Below, one piece after another: positions 1-9,302 of a stretch of 64,000 bases of DNA. Position 1 is the stretch's first letter. Each line of letters opens with the position of its first letter. The notes beneath the pieces are model-generated. The model was given only the letters and a program-made list of their open reading frames with translations. It had not been told where the DNA came from and searched no databases. The DNA is from JAZREA01 sp045660545 (GTDB taxonomy: Bacteria > Bacillota > Clostridia > Monoglobales > Firm-18): positions 21,731-85,730 of the forward strand of contig JAZREA010000018.1 in NCBI GenBank assembly GCA_045660545.1, read 5' to 3'. The translations under genes were made by a program, and so were the position numbers.

Positions 1-504
1 GCTGAAAACAGTAACTACTCAAAGACTCTGCTTAGCCAGATAGAAAAGGCAGAGCTGCTTGCAGGCCTGGTGGAGGTAGAAGGTAGCGGTGTAATTGTTA
101 CAGTTAAAGACAGCACACAAAAGAACGTAATAGGAGACGCAAACGCGTACATTATTCACGACACAGACCTCTTAACAATCATAAATGAGCTTTGTGACGC
201 GGGCGCAGAGGCTATTTCGATTAACGGCGAAAGGATGATTTCTACAACTGAAATCAGGTGCGCCGGTGCAACAGTCAGCGTAAATAACTCCCGATATGCA
301 CAGCCTTTTGTAATCAAGGCAATTGGAGACCCTGTTAATCTCGAAAACGCACTTTTGATGAGAGATGGCGTTTATGACACGCTCACTACGTGGGGACTTG
401 GTATAGATATTAAAAAGGTCAGCAGCATTACTGTTCCTGCCTATACGGGTACATTAAATTACAAATATGCAAAGCCGGTTATGAAGCCGCAAGATGACCA
501 ATAG
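1..504 (+). CDS. DUF881 family protein, 5'-truncated by the window edge
   Basis: The reading frame is open from base 1 and in phase with the stop at 502-504, so the start lies outside the window. About 167 residues are visible. They match the extracytoplasmic part of DUF881 (YlxW-like) proteins: a coiled-coil-like lead-in, a stretch around 'VEGSGVIVTVKDS', then 'IIHDTDLLTIINELCDAGAEA' and 'SINGERM'. In Firmicutes these membrane proteins sit in the division cluster close to ftsZ, and here the next genes are a DUF1290 protein and ftsZ. The biochemical role is unknown. The GTG at 70 is an internal codon rather than a start, because homology-like sequence continues upstream of it. Confidence 0.85.
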   Translation, partial: AENSNYSKTLLSQIEKAELLAGLVEVEGSGVIVTVKDSTQKNVIGDANAYIIHDTDLLTIINELCDAGAEAISINGERMISTTEIRCAGATVSVNNSRYAQPFVIKAIGDPVNLENALLMRDGVYDTLTTWGLGIDIKKVSSITVPAYTGTLNYKYAKPVMKPQDDQ

Positions 505-515
505 GAGGTGCAGAT

Positions 516-875
516 ATGATAGTTATAGTTTCTTGCCTGATAGTAGGCGTTCTTGCTGCACTTTTTGTGCCGTTTAATTTTTCGACACAAATCACGCCGT
601 ATATTGCAATAGCACTCCTTGCGGGGTTTGACTCAATATTTGGCGGAATAGTTGCAACGCTTAACAACAATTTTAAGCTTAATATCTTTGTTACAGGATT
701 TTTTGGTAACGCACTTTTGGCCGCTATAATAACATATATCGGCACCTTGCTAAACGTCGATTTGTCGATAGCTGCGATAGTTGTTTTCGGTACTCGCCTG
801 TTCCAGAACTTCGCGATAATAAGAAGGTTTTTAATTGACAAACATAACGGTAAATTTGTTGATAAAAAAATATAA
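516..875 (+). CDS. small basic membrane protein, DUF1290 family (Sbp-like)
   Basis: This 119-residue protein is almost entirely hydrophobic, with about three membrane segments (residues 1-22, 26-50 and 60-92) followed by a short basic tail. The pattern 'ITPYIAIALLAGFDSIFGGI' and the ending 'FGTRLFQNFAIIRR' are characteristic of the DUF1290 small basic protein family, found next to DUF881 genes in Firmicutes division clusters. The start follows an AGGAGGTG ribosome binding site, 11 bases after the DUF881 stop, so the two are surely one operon. Function is unknown, but the family's position beside ftsZ suggests an envelope or division role. Confidence 0.85.
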   Translation: MIVIVSCLIVGVLAALFVPFNFSTQITPYIAIALLAGFDSIFGGIVATLNNNFKLNIFVTGFFGNALLAAIITYIGTLLNVDLSIAAIVVFGTRLFQNFAIIRRFLIDKHNGKFVDKKI

Positions 876-881
876 AAACAC

Positions 882-910
882 TTTACAAATTCGAGGTTTT
901 TATATATAAT
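882..910 (+). promoter_or_regulatory. ftsZ promoter
   Basis: TTTACA (882-887) and TATAAT (905-910) are separated by exactly 17 bp in an AT-rich gap between the DUF1290 gene and ftsZ. This would give ftsZ its own sigma-A transcript in addition to read-through. Confidence 0.6.
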
Positions 911-945
911 ATAATTATATATGTATAATGTGAGGAGGATTACCA

Positions 946-2061
946 TTGATAGAACTTGAAATAGAAAGAGAAAGTCTTGCCAATATAAAGGTAGTTGGCG
1001 TTGGCGGTGGTGGTAACAACGCTGTTAACAGAATGATTGAGGCTGGACTCAGATCTGTTGAGTTTATTTCCATCAACACTGATGGACAAGCTTTAAAGCG
1101 CGCAAATTCAAATACAAAAATTCAAATCGGAGATAAAATTTCCAAAGGTCTTGGTGCCGGCGGTAACCCGGAAATCGGTCAAAAGGCTGCTGAGGAAAAC
1201 AGAGAGGAAATTGCTGACGCATTAAGAGACGCTGACATGGTGTTTGTTACTGCTGGTATGGGCGGCGGAACAGGTACAGGCGCTGCTCCTGTTGTAGCAG
1301 GTATTGCAAGAGAGCTTGGTAAGCTTACAATCTCTATCGTAACAAAGCCGTTTTCATTCGAGGGCAAAAAGAGAATGCTCCAGGCTGAAAAGGGAATAGA
1401 AGAATTAAAGAAAAATTCCGACTCACTCGTAATTATACCTAATGACAAGCTTTTAGATATTGCTAAGGATAAAAAGAACGCTACACTAAGAGAGTCTTTC
1501 CAGGTGGCAGACGACGTATTAAGACAGGGCGTACAGGGCATAAGTGAACTTATCGTTGCTCCCGGTCTTATCAACCTCGACTTTGCCGATGTAAAGGCAG
1601 TTATGAAAAACACAGGCCTTGCTCACATGGGTGTTGGTCGTGCAAAGGGCGAAAACCGTGCAGAAGAAGCAGCAAGAATGGCTATCAACAGTCCGTTGCT
1701 TGAAACTTCAATTGCCGGTGCTAAGGGCGTGTTGTTGAACATTTCCGGTGGTCCGGACCTCGGTATGCTTGAAATTCAGAGAGCTAACGAGCTTGTTCAG
1801 GAGCTTGCTGACGTTGATGCAGAATTTATCTTCGGTGCAATCATCAAAGATACACTCGAAGACGAAATCGAAATCACTCTTGTTGCTACCGGTTTTGACA
1901 ACAGAGACGAGATTGACCTTCCGCTTTGGAGTAAGCCTAACATTTCTTCTGCGCCGGTAGAAGAAAAGGTTGAAAAACCTGCAAACCCATTTGACACTCT
2001 AATACATAGCACAATGAAGGAAGACGACCTTGATATTCCCGACTTTTTAAAGAATAACTAA
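946..2061 (+). CDS. ftsZ: cell division protein FtsZ
   Basis: FtsZ is the tubulin-like GTPase that polymerises at midcell into the Z ring and recruits the division machinery. The 371 residues have the family's usual length and order: N-terminal 'VVGVGGGGNNAVNRM' nucleotide-binding strand-loop, the tubulin signature GGGTGTG at about residues 106-112, the synergy-loop region 'INLDFADVKAVM' near 208, a variable linker after about 320, and the conserved C-terminal peptide 'DIPDFLKNN' that binds partner proteins. Translation starts at a TTG eight bases after AGGAGG (932-937); no in-frame ATG lies nearby. DUF881 and DUF1290 genes upstream are the normal context. Confidence 0.97.
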   Translation: MIELEIERESLANIKVVGVGGGGNNAVNRMIEAGLRSVEFISINTDGQALKRANSNTKIQIGDKISKGLGAGGNPEIGQKAAEENREEIADALRDADMVFVTAGMGGGTGTGAAPVVAGIARELGKLTISIVTKPFSFEGKKRMLQAEKGIEELKKNSDSLVIIPNDKLLDIAKDKKNATLRESFQVADDVLRQGVQGISELIVAPGLINLDFADVKAVMKNTGLAHMGVGRAKGENRAEEAARMAINSPLLETSIAGAKGVLLNISGGPDLGMLEIQRANELVQELADVDAEFIFGAIIKDTLEDEIEITLVATGFDNRDEIDLPLWSKPNISSAPVEEKVEKPANPFDTLIHSTMKEDDLDIPDFLKNN

Positions 2062-2091
2062 TCTTGTTTTTCCAATTTCATTGATTATACG

Positions 2092-2124
2092 AATAAGACT
2101 TCGGTTTTTGGCTGAAGTCTTATT
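2092..2124. terminator. inverted repeat between ftsZ and polA, terminator-like
   Basis: Eleven perfect pairs (2092-2102 with 2114-2124) enclose an 11-base loop. The flanking T-run is weak, so this may be a leaky terminator or attenuator ahead of polA. It ends 22 bases before the polA start. Confidence 0.5.
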
Positions 2125-2146
2125 TGCAATTACAGAGGTGAATGTT

Positions 2147-4654
2147 TTGAAAAAACTTATGGTGTTAGACGGCAACAGCATTGTTAACAGAGCCTTTTAT
2201 GGTATAAGGCTTCTGACAAATAAAGACGGAGTATATACTAACGCAATTTATGGCTTTTTAAACATTCTTTTTAAATATATTGAGGAGGAAAAGCCTACGC
2301 ATCTTTGCGTCGCTTTTGACGTACACGCGCCAACGTTTAGACACACTGCTTTTTCCGATTACAAGGCTCAAAGGAAAGGGATGCCCGATGAGCTAAAACA
2401 GCAAATGCCTATACTAAAAGAGGTCCTCTTGGCAATGAATATTAAAATGTATGAAATCGCAGGCTACGAGGCTGACGACATAATAGGCACTGTTTCTTTA
2501 AAGTGTAAGGAAAATGGAACAAAATGTGTAATTTTAACGGGAGATAAGGATGACCTTCAGCTTGCGGACAAGGACGTTGTAGTTAAGCTAATCACAACAC
2601 GCGCGGGTAATACGGACACAACCGACTACATAGACGAAACAGTTTTTGTAAAGTACGGAGTTACACCGGAGGAGTTTGTTGATGTCAAAGGCCTTATGGG
2701 CGACCCGTCCGACAACATTCCCGGCGTTTTGGGCATAGGCGAGAAGACCGCCATTTCTCTGATTCAAAAGTTCCATTCTATTGAAAACCTGTACGAAAAT
2801 TTAGATAGCAAGGAAATAACCACCTCTGTTAAAAACAAGCTGATTTCAGGTGAGCAATCCGCCAAGGACAGTAAGTTCCTTGCAACTATCGTCCGCGACG
2901 TTCCAATAGCGTTTTCTGAGGACGACTGCTTAGTCAGAGACTATAATAACGATTTACTTCTTTCGCTGTTTACAAGCCTTAACTTTACGGGCTTTATTAA
3001 AAGGCTGGGGCTTAAAAAGGAAGCGGAAAAGGTTGAAATTTCAAATGATAAAGAATCTTTGTTTAATAACATTAGCAGCAAAAAGCTTATGTTTTATTTT
3101 CTGAGCGAAGATGGTTGCTACGCATCGTCATCTGCAAACGATATTGCAAAGGTAGATTGTGCTGAGCTTAATACCTTTTTTGAAGACTCATCAATCAAAA
3201 AGGTGTCGCACAATATTAAAGAAACTATCGTATCTTTAAATAAAAATAATGTGCAGTTTAATAACGCGCATTTTGACACAATGATTGCGTATTATATTTT
3301 AAATCCTGCGGCTACGGACTATTCACTTCCGAATGTGTCTTCCGACTTTTTGGGCGAGGAGTACGATAACTCTCTGTACGCAATTGTAAAGCTATATGAA
3401 GCCTTACAGTCTAAGATTAAAGATAATGAACAGGAATATCTTTTCTACGATATAGAGATGCCGCTTGTGGAAGTTTTGGCCTCGATGCAAATTGAGGGCG
3501 TAGCTGTAAACAGGGCAAATCTTGTAAGTTTTCAGTCAATGCTGGCGGACAAGATAGACATTATTACGTCGGATATATATAAGCTTAGCGGAGAGGAGTT
3601 TAACATAAACTCACCTAAACAGCTTGGCGAGATTTTGTTCGAGAAGTTAAAGCTACCTGTTGTCAAAAAGACCAAAAGCGGATACTCAACAAGCGTAGAG
3701 GTTTTAGAAAAGCTAAAAGGCTCGCACGAAATTATCGAGCTTATAATGGAGTATCGTCACCTTGTAAAGCTAAAAGGGACTTATGCAGACGGCCTTCTTA
3801 ATGTTATTGACAACGAAACGGGCAAGATATATTCGAATTTCAACCAGACCGTTACGGTAACAGGCAGAATAAGCAGCACCGAGCCTAATTTGCAAAACAT
3901 CCCTGTTCGTACAGAGCTTGGACGCGAGGTGCGCAAGATGTTTACCGCAACTGACGAAAATCATATCCTTGCAGATGCCGACTATTCGCAGATTGAGCTT
4001 AGAGTTTTAGCCCATATTTCCGGCGACGAGAATATGATATCTGCATTTGAAAATTCCGAAGATATCCACACCGCAACTGCGGCACAAATCTTTGGGGTTG
4101 ACAAAAAGGATGTAACAGCAGTTATGCGTTCGAGAGCCAAGACGATTAATTTCGGAATAGTCTATGGGATGGGCGACTTTACGCTTTCGCAGGAGCTTGG
4201 TATTAAAAAGTCGGAGGCGAAGGAATATATAAACAGCTATTTTGAGCAGTTCTCGGGCGTAAAGGAATATCTTGATAATATAATTGTCAAGGCAAAGGAA
4301 GAAGGATACGTTTCTACAATATTTAACAGACGACGTTACCTTCCCGAGCTTGCAAGCGGCAACTTTATAATGCGCTCGTTTGGCGAAAGGGTAGCTATGA
4401 ACGCGCCTATTCAGGGCACAGCAGCAGACATTATTAAAATTGCAATGGTAAATATATACAAGCGCTTAAAGGCAGAAGGATTAAAGTCCAAGCTTATCTT
4501 GCAGGTACACGACGAGCTTATAATTGATGCTTTAAAGGACGAGCTTTTGCAGGTAAAGACAGTCTTGAAAGAAGAGATGGAACGAGCAGCCGCCCTTAGC
4601 GTTCCACTTGTAGTAGATATGAACGTAGGTGAGACATGGTATGACGCAAAATAG
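2147..4654 (+). CDS. polA: DNA polymerase I
   Basis: PolA fills gaps and removes RNA primers in lagging-strand synthesis and repair. Residues 1 to about 290 form the 5' nuclease, with 'MVLDGNSIVNRAFYG' at the N-terminus and 'EADDIIGT' acidic residues. The middle 3'-5' exonuclease-like domain (about 300-460) lacks the usual D-x-E motif near 'LMFYFLSEDGC', so proofreading is probably absent, as in Bacillus and Thermus PolA. The polymerase domain has motif A 'DADYSQIELR' (about 610), motif B 'RSRAKTINFGIVYG' (about 660) and motif C 'VHDEL' (about 787). I chose the TTG at 2147, six bases after AGAGGTG (2134-2140), giving 835 residues. The frame extends upstream to 2081, but that extension translates the inverted repeat. 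Confidence 0.96.
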   Translation: MKKLMVLDGNSIVNRAFYGIRLLTNKDGVYTNAIYGFLNILFKYIEEEKPTHLCVAFDVHAPTFRHTAFSDYKAQRKGMPDELKQQMPILKEVLLAMNIKMYEIAGYEADDIIGTVSLKCKENGTKCVILTGDKDDLQLADKDVVVKLITTRAGNTDTTDYIDETVFVKYGVTPEEFVDVKGLMGDPSDNIPGVLGIGEKTAISLIQKFHSIENLYENLDSKEITTSVKNKLISGEQSAKDSKFLATIVRDVPIAFSEDDCLVRDYNNDLLLSLFTSLNFTGFIKRLGLKKEAEKVEISNDKESLFNNISSKKLMFYFLSEDGCYASSSANDIAKVDCAELNTFFEDSSIKKVSHNIKETIVSLNKNNVQFNNAHFDTMIAYYILNPAATDYSLPNVSSDFLGEEYDNSLYAIVKLYEALQSKIKDNEQEYLFYDIEMPLVEVLASMQIEGVAVNRANLVSFQSMLADKIDIITSDIYKLSGEEFNINSPKQLGEILFEKLKLPVVKKTKSGYSTSVEVLEKLKGSHEIIELIMEYRHLVKLKGTYADGLLNVIDNETGKIYSNFNQTVTVTGRISSTEPNLQNIPVRTELGREVRKMFTATDENHILADADYSQIELRVLAHISGDENMISAFENSEDIHTATAAQIFGVDKKDVTAVMRSRAKTINFGIVYGMGDFTLSQELGIKKSEAKEYINSYFEQFSGVKEYLDNIIVKAKEEGYVSTIFNRRRYLPELASGNFIMRSFGERVAMNAPIQGTAADIIKIAMVNIYKRLKAEGLKSKLILQVHDELIIDALKDELLQVKTVLKEEMERAAALSVPLVVDMNVGETWYDAK

Positions 4655-5240
4655 AATAGTTATTGGTATAACCGGCGGCAGCGGCAGCGGCAAGTCGGTT
4701 GTGTCAGAGGCTGCAAAGTCTCTTGGCTTTACACATATCGACACCGACCTTATAGGCCACGCCGTTATTTTAAAGCCGCAGGAAGCATATTATGAAATAA
4801 TAAACGAGTTTGGGAAGTCGCTTTTGGACGCAAAAGGCGAAATCGACCGTAAAAAGCTTGCTTCAATAGTGTTTGGTAACGAGGAGCGTTTAGACAAGCT
4901 AAACTCGATTGTCCATCCGAAAATTACAAAGGCGGTTGTGTCTATGCTTTCCGAACGCTCGGTTATAGACGGCGCTGTGCTTTATAAGGCGCCCGACCTT
5001 TTGAAACTTTGTGACTATGTAATTGCTGTAACCAATTCGGATGAAAGGCGTATTAATTTCATATGCCGCCGCGACGGCATTACAAAGGAACAGGCACTGG
5101 CGCGTATTAAAAGTCAGCCTGACAATGACTTTTATTCACAAAACGCAGATTTTACAATCGACAGCGACTGTGATGTTGACGGCTTAATGTTAAAAGCATC
5201 TAAAATAATCAAGAGGTGTATTAGTGAAAAGAATAGTTAA
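4641..5240 (+). CDS. coaE: dephospho-CoA kinase
   Basis: CoaE phosphorylates the 3'-hydroxyl of the ribose in dephospho-CoA, the last step of coenzyme A synthesis. The protein is 199 residues, the usual length. It opens with the P-loop 'GITGGSGSGKS', then 'HIDTDLIGHAV' (the DxD substrate site of the family), 'IVHPKI' and the LID region 'RRDGITKEQALARI'. The ATG at 4641 sits eight bases after AGGTGAG, so it is preferred over the upstream GTG at 4629. It overlaps the end of polA by 14 bases, indicating translational coupling; polA-coaE adjacency is common in Firmicutes. Confidence 0.93.
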   Translation: MTQNRIVIGITGGSGSGKSVVSEAAKSLGFTHIDTDLIGHAVILKPQEAYYEIINEFGKSLLDAKGEIDRKKLASIVFGNEERLDKLNSIVHPKITKAVVSMLSERSVIDGAVLYKAPDLLKLCDYVIAVTNSDERRINFICRRDGITKEQALARIKSQPDNDFYSQNADFTIDSDCDVDGLMLKASKIIKRCISEKNS

Positions 5241-5763
5241 ACTTGTTTTTGTTCTTGCTGTGATTGCGATAATTTCGCTTGTGGCGGCAAGGAGCATGTA
5301 TAAAATAGAATACATAAGTGTTATTAACAACGAATGTTCGTTGTATGGAGTAGAACCTGTTGAAATTTTGTCAATAATAAAGGCGGAGAGTAACTTTAAA
5401 CCCGACGCCGCATCGCACAAAAAGGCGATAGGTCTTATGCAGATAACGCTTGATACTGCTAACTGGTGTGCGAGCAAGATAGGGATGCAGCCGCTTACAG
5501 AGGCGGACCTTTACGTTCCCGAGACAAACATTAAAATCGGCACATTTTATTATAGCTATCTTTTAAAAAGGTATAATGATTTTAATGCCGCTATTTGCGC
5601 CTATAATGCGGGTCTTGGCAATGTTGACGACTGGCTTTCTAACACGGCATATTCTCCCGACGGGGTTACGATTGAATCTACCCCGTACAGAGAGACGACC
5701 AGGTATCTGGCTAAAATTAGTAACAATATAGAAATTTATAAATTATTATACAAGGAGTTGTAA
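5224..5763 (+). CDS. membrane-anchored lytic transglycosylase (Slt family)
   Basis: This is a peptidoglycan lytic transglycosylase of 179 residues. A single N-terminal membrane segment or uncleaved signal spans about residues 5-22, which places the catalytic domain outside the membrane. The SLT domain shows 'IIKAESNFKPDA', whose glutamate is the catalytic acid, then 'AIGLMQI' and 'AAICAYNAGLGNVDDWL'. GTG start at 5224, preceded by AGAGGTG and overlapping the 3' end of coaE by 17 bases. Neighbours suggest routine cell-wall turnover. Specific substrate and regulation cannot be read from the sequence. Confidence 0.88.
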   Translation: MKRIVKLVFVLAVIAIISLVAARSMYKIEYISVINNECSLYGVEPVEILSIIKAESNFKPDAASHKKAIGLMQITLDTANWCASKIGMQPLTEADLYVPETNIKIGTFYYSYLLKRYNDFNAAICAYNAGLGNVDDWLSNTAYSPDGVTIESTPYRETTRYLAKISNNIEIYKLLYKEL

Positions 5764-5768
5764 TTATT

Positions 5769-7139
5769 ATGGCATATGTTCAAAAAAACGGATGGCAGAT
5801 AATTAATGAGAATGAGAAGAATGAAGTCTTTTCGCTGTGCGACGGTTATAAAACATTTCTTGACAATGGCAAGACCGAGAGACTTTGCACCGACTACTCG
5901 ATTGCTTTGGCAAAAGAGGCGGGGTTTAAAGAGTTTAACCCTGACGAAAAGTTAAATAAAGGCGACAAGATATATATTAACAACAGAGGCAAAAGCCTAC
6001 TGCTTGCAGTAATAGGGGCGCACCCAACTGTTGAGGGTATCCGACTTGTTGCGGCACATATAGATTCCCCAAGGCTCGATTTGAAACAAAATCCTCTTTA
6101 TGAAGATACAGACCTGGCACTTTTAAAGACCCACTACTACGGCGGAATTAAAAAGTACCAGTGGACAACGTTGCCGCTTGCAATTTACGGCACACTTGTT
6201 AAAACCGACGGAAGCAAGGTCGATATCGCAATAGGTGATGGCGAGGACGACCCTGTCTTTTGCGTAACTGACCTTTTGCCACACCTTGCACAAAAGCAGA
6301 TGAGCAAGAAAATGTCCGAGGCAATAACGGGCGAAAGCTTAAATATCTTAATCGGAAGCCTCCCTGCTGACACGGATAAAGATATGGTCCGCGAGGCTGT
6401 TCTTACAATTTTGGAAAACGAATACAACATAGATGAAGAGGACTTTTTAAGTGCTGAAATCGAGGTTGTTCCTGCGGGTAAGGCGCGTGATGTAGGCTTT
6501 GACAGAAGCCTTGTTGGTTCTTATGGTCAGGACGACAGAGTTTGTGCGTATGGGGCGCTTAAATCTATTTTGGAAATTGAAAGTCCGTACCACACTGCTG
6601 TTTGCCTTTTGGCAGACAAAGAGGAAATAGGAAGCATGGGCAATACCGGTATGCTTTCCGAGTTCTTTGAATACTCGATTGCAAGGATTATTAAAGCTGA
6701 GCGTGGAGAATACAACGAGCTCTACCTTAAAGAATGTTTTTATAATTCGCACTGTCTTTCTGCGGACGTTGGCGCTGCAATGGACCCGAATTATAAGGAT
6801 GTCTCAGAGCCTAAGAACGCACCAAAGACTAACTACGGAGTAATCATATGCAAGTATACAGGCTCAAGAGGTAAAAGCGGTTCTTCCGATGCAAGTGCAG
6901 AGTTTATGGGCAAAATTCGTAAACTATGTAACGACAACGGCGTAGTTTGGCAAATCGGCGAGCTTGGCAAGGTAGACGAGGGCGGCGGCGGAACGGTCGC
7001 ACAGTATGTTGCTAACCGCAACATCGACACCATCGACTGTGGCGTTTCTGTTTTGTCAATGCACTCTCCTTTTGAAGTTGTTGGCAAGTTTGACGTTTAT
7101 ATGTCGTATAAGCTTTACAAAGCATTTTATCTTGACTGA
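5769..7139 (+). CDS. M18 family aminopeptidase
   Basis: A cytosolic zinc aminopeptidase of 456 residues, probably releasing N-terminal acidic or neutral residues from peptides. Metal and active-site motifs of family M18 are visible: 'AAHIDSPRLDLK' (His and Asp, about residues 95-105), 'DKEEIGSMGNTGM' (catalytic and bridging glutamates, about 283) and 'LSMHSPFEVV' near the C-terminus with the last zinc histidine. The start lies five bases after the transglycosylase stop, with AAGGAGTTG upstream, so it is in the same transcription unit. Related clostridial proteins are annotated as M18 aminopeptidase; physiological substrates are unknown. Confidence 0.92.
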   Translation: MAYVQKNGWQIINENEKNEVFSLCDGYKTFLDNGKTERLCTDYSIALAKEAGFKEFNPDEKLNKGDKIYINNRGKSLLLAVIGAHPTVEGIRLVAAHIDSPRLDLKQNPLYEDTDLALLKTHYYGGIKKYQWTTLPLAIYGTLVKTDGSKVDIAIGDGEDDPVFCVTDLLPHLAQKQMSKKMSEAITGESLNILIGSLPADTDKDMVREAVLTILENEYNIDEEDFLSAEIEVVPAGKARDVGFDRSLVGSYGQDDRVCAYGALKSILEIESPYHTAVCLLADKEEIGSMGNTGMLSEFFEYSIARIIKAERGEYNELYLKECFYNSHCLSADVGAAMDPNYKDVSEPKNAPKTNYGVIICKYTGSRGKSGSSDASAEFMGKIRKLCNDNGVVWQIGELGKVDEGGGGTVAQYVANRNIDTIDCGVSVLSMHSPFEVVGKFDVYMSYKLYKAFYLD

Positions 7140-7154
7140 TTTTGAGGTGGCACT

Positions 7155-8897
7155 ATGAAAAAAGGCAGCATAAAGGTACAGACACAAAATATACTCCCTG
7201 TTATTAAAAAATGGCTTTATTCAGATAAGGATATATTTTTAAGAGAGCTTGTGGTTAATGCGTGCGACGCAATAACAAAGATTAAAAAGCTCCAGAGCCT
7301 GGGCGAATATTCTTCTGATACTGACAAATTCCGCGTGGACGTTTCCTGCGACAAGGAAGCTAAAACCATTACGATTAAAGATAACGGTATCGGAATGACC
7401 GAGGAAGAGGTTGATAAGTATATCAGCCAAATCGCCTTTTCAGGTGCCGAGGAGTTTATGTCTAAGTATAAAGAGGACGACAAAAACGCTCAGATTATAG
7501 GGCATTTTGGGTTGGGATTTTATTCGGCATATATGGTGTCAAGCTTTGTGGATATCGAGACGAAGTCATATCTTGACGAGCCTGCTGTTAAGTGGTCTTG
7601 TGACGGTGGGACTGAATATGAGGTTTCCGCGTCGGACAAGCAAGACGTCGGCACGGTTATCACGCTTCATATTTTAGAAGAGGAAGAGGAATTCTTACAG
7701 CCTGAGCGCCTGAGAGCAGTTTTGTTAAAATATTGCGCATTTTTGCCGTATCCGGTTTATTTAAACGGTGAAGAAACACCTGTAAACGATACAAACCCTC
7801 TTTGGAATAAATCGCCTTCTGATTGTAAGGAGGAAGATTACAAGGAGTTCTACCACAGACTTTTCAGTGACTATAACGACCCACTCTTTTGGATACACCT
7901 AAACGTAGATTATCCGTTTAATTTAAAAGGAATTTTGTATTTCCCAAAGCTTACTCATGAGTTTGAGTCGGCTCAGGGACAGATTAAGCTTTACAATTCA
8001 CAAGTCTTTGTTGCAGACAACATAAAGGAGGTAATACCTGAGTTTTTAATGCTTCTGAAAGGCGTTATAGACTGCCCGGAAATTCCTCTTAACGTGTCGA
8101 GGAGCGCCTTGCAAAACGACGGCTTTGTAAATAAGATATCGTCCCATATAACAAAGAAGGTTGCGGATAAGATAATTTCTTTGCACAGGACCGAAAAGGA
8201 AAGCTTTGACAAATACTACGACGATATTTCTCCGTTTATAGAGTACGGCTGTATGCGCGACGAAAAGTTCTATGAAAAGGTAAAACCGGTGCTCCAGGTC
8301 AGGACTACACTTGGCGACTTTGTTTCTTTGACGGAGTATGCCGAGGCACAAAGCAAGAACATTACGTATATAACGGACGAAAACCAGCAGGCACAGTATA
8401 TAAAAATGATTAAAGAAGAGGGCAAGAGCGCTGTTATAATGCCTCACCTTATAGACACACATTTTATTAATTTCCTGGAAATGAAGGAGCAGTGGAAGTT
8501 TACCCGCATAGATACTCTTCCTGCTGAAACTTCGGACGAAAGCGACTTGATTACGCTTTTTAAGAATAGTCTTAAAAACGATGAAATTAAGATAAAATCG
8601 GCTTCTTTAAAGATTGATTTGCCTGCGATAATTGTAGAGGACGAGCAAGAAAGACGTATTAACGATATGACTAAAATGTTTGGAAACGCCTTTACAAAGA
8701 GCAATTTGACTCTTGTTCTTAACACAGACAGCGATATTATAAGCAAGCTCGATACTGTTTCGGATGATGATAAAAAGTCGATTATATGCAGCCAAATCTA
8801 CGATATGGCGCGCGTTTGCCATAATCCGCTTACTACCGAGGAGATGGGTGAGTTTATAGAAAGAACCTCCAAAATCCTCAGTATGATTATTTCGTAG
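7155..8897 (+). CDS. htpG: molecular chaperone HtpG (Hsp90)
   Basis: HtpG is the bacterial Hsp90, an ATP-driven dimeric chaperone. The N-terminal GHKL ATPase domain is clear: 'ELVVNACDAITK' (catalytic Glu and Asn), 'DNGIGMTEEEV' and the lid motif 'GHFGLGFYSAYMV'. The middle domain carries 'LYFPK...FE' and 'LNVSRSALQND', whose arginine contacts the gamma phosphate. At 580 residues it is somewhat shorter than the usual 620-640, mostly in the charged linker. Starts with ATG after GAGGTGGC, 15 bases past the aminopeptidase stop. No CIRCE-like repeat is visible upstream, so heat regulation is not evident. Confidence 0.94.
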   Translation: MKKGSIKVQTQNILPVIKKWLYSDKDIFLRELVVNACDAITKIKKLQSLGEYSSDTDKFRVDVSCDKEAKTITIKDNGIGMTEEEVDKYISQIAFSGAEEFMSKYKEDDKNAQIIGHFGLGFYSAYMVSSFVDIETKSYLDEPAVKWSCDGGTEYEVSASDKQDVGTVITLHILEEEEEFLQPERLRAVLLKYCAFLPYPVYLNGEETPVNDTNPLWNKSPSDCKEEDYKEFYHRLFSDYNDPLFWIHLNVDYPFNLKGILYFPKLTHEFESAQGQIKLYNSQVFVADNIKEVIPEFLMLLKGVIDCPEIPLNVSRSALQNDGFVNKISSHITKKVADKIISLHRTEKESFDKYYDDISPFIEYGCMRDEKFYEKVKPVLQVRTTLGDFVSLTEYAEAQSKNITYITDENQQAQYIKMIKEEGKSAVIMPHLIDTHFINFLEMKEQWKFTRIDTLPAETSDESDLITLFKNSLKNDEIKIKSASLKIDLPAIIVEDEQERRINDMTKMFGNAFTKSNLTLVLNTDSDIISKLDTVSDDDKKSIICSQIYDMARVCHNPLTTEEMGEFIERTSKILSMIIS

Positions 8898-8941
8898 CTC
8901 GCAGTGTAATTTTGGCTTCGTTAAATATGGAGGCTTAGGGT

Positions 8942-9199
8942 ATGGATTATAAAAAAAGCAGAATGTTAATGTGGACGGGCTTTGCGGTTGGAATATTTGT
9001 TGCGGCCATTGGTGCTGTTTTTGAAAATGAAAATACAATTGATGGATTCTTAGTTGCGGGCAGCGTTGTATTACTTGTGGCTTTGATTCAGGCGTTTGCT
9101 TTTTATAACTGCCCATGTTGTGGATATTCTCTTATGAATGTTCGTGGGAAAATTCCTGAATATTGTCCAAAATGTGGTAAATGTTTAAAGGATGATTAA
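8942..9199 (+). CDS. small membrane protein with C-terminal zinc ribbon
   Basis: Not a family I recognise by name. The 85 residues contain two membrane segments (about 8-27 and 35-54) followed by a cytosolic zinc ribbon with paired cysteine knuckles 'YNCPCCGYS' and 'YCPKCGKC'. The start is an ATG after GGAGGCTTAGGGT. It is the first of a run of small membrane genes after htpG. The ribbon suggests metal-stabilised protein contact rather than catalysis, but no function should be assigned. Confidence 0.7.
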   Translation: MDYKKSRMLMWTGFAVGIFVAAIGAVFENENTIDGFLVAGSVVLLVALIQAFAFYNCPCCGYSLMNVRGKIPEYCPKCGKCLKDD

Positions 9200-9302
9200 T
9201 TGCGACATTTTTTGATGCACATTGCTTTGAACAAACCGACTCTTTAATTTGTTATGAGTTTATCCAGACTGTTTGACATTATCGAAAGGGAGAAGTGTAC
9301 AA

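Noticed and set aside
8607..9116. Antisense frame across the end of htpG and the zinc-ribbon gene
   Set aside because: It crosses two genes, is rich in Gln/Pro/His from reversed codons, and lacks a start signal.
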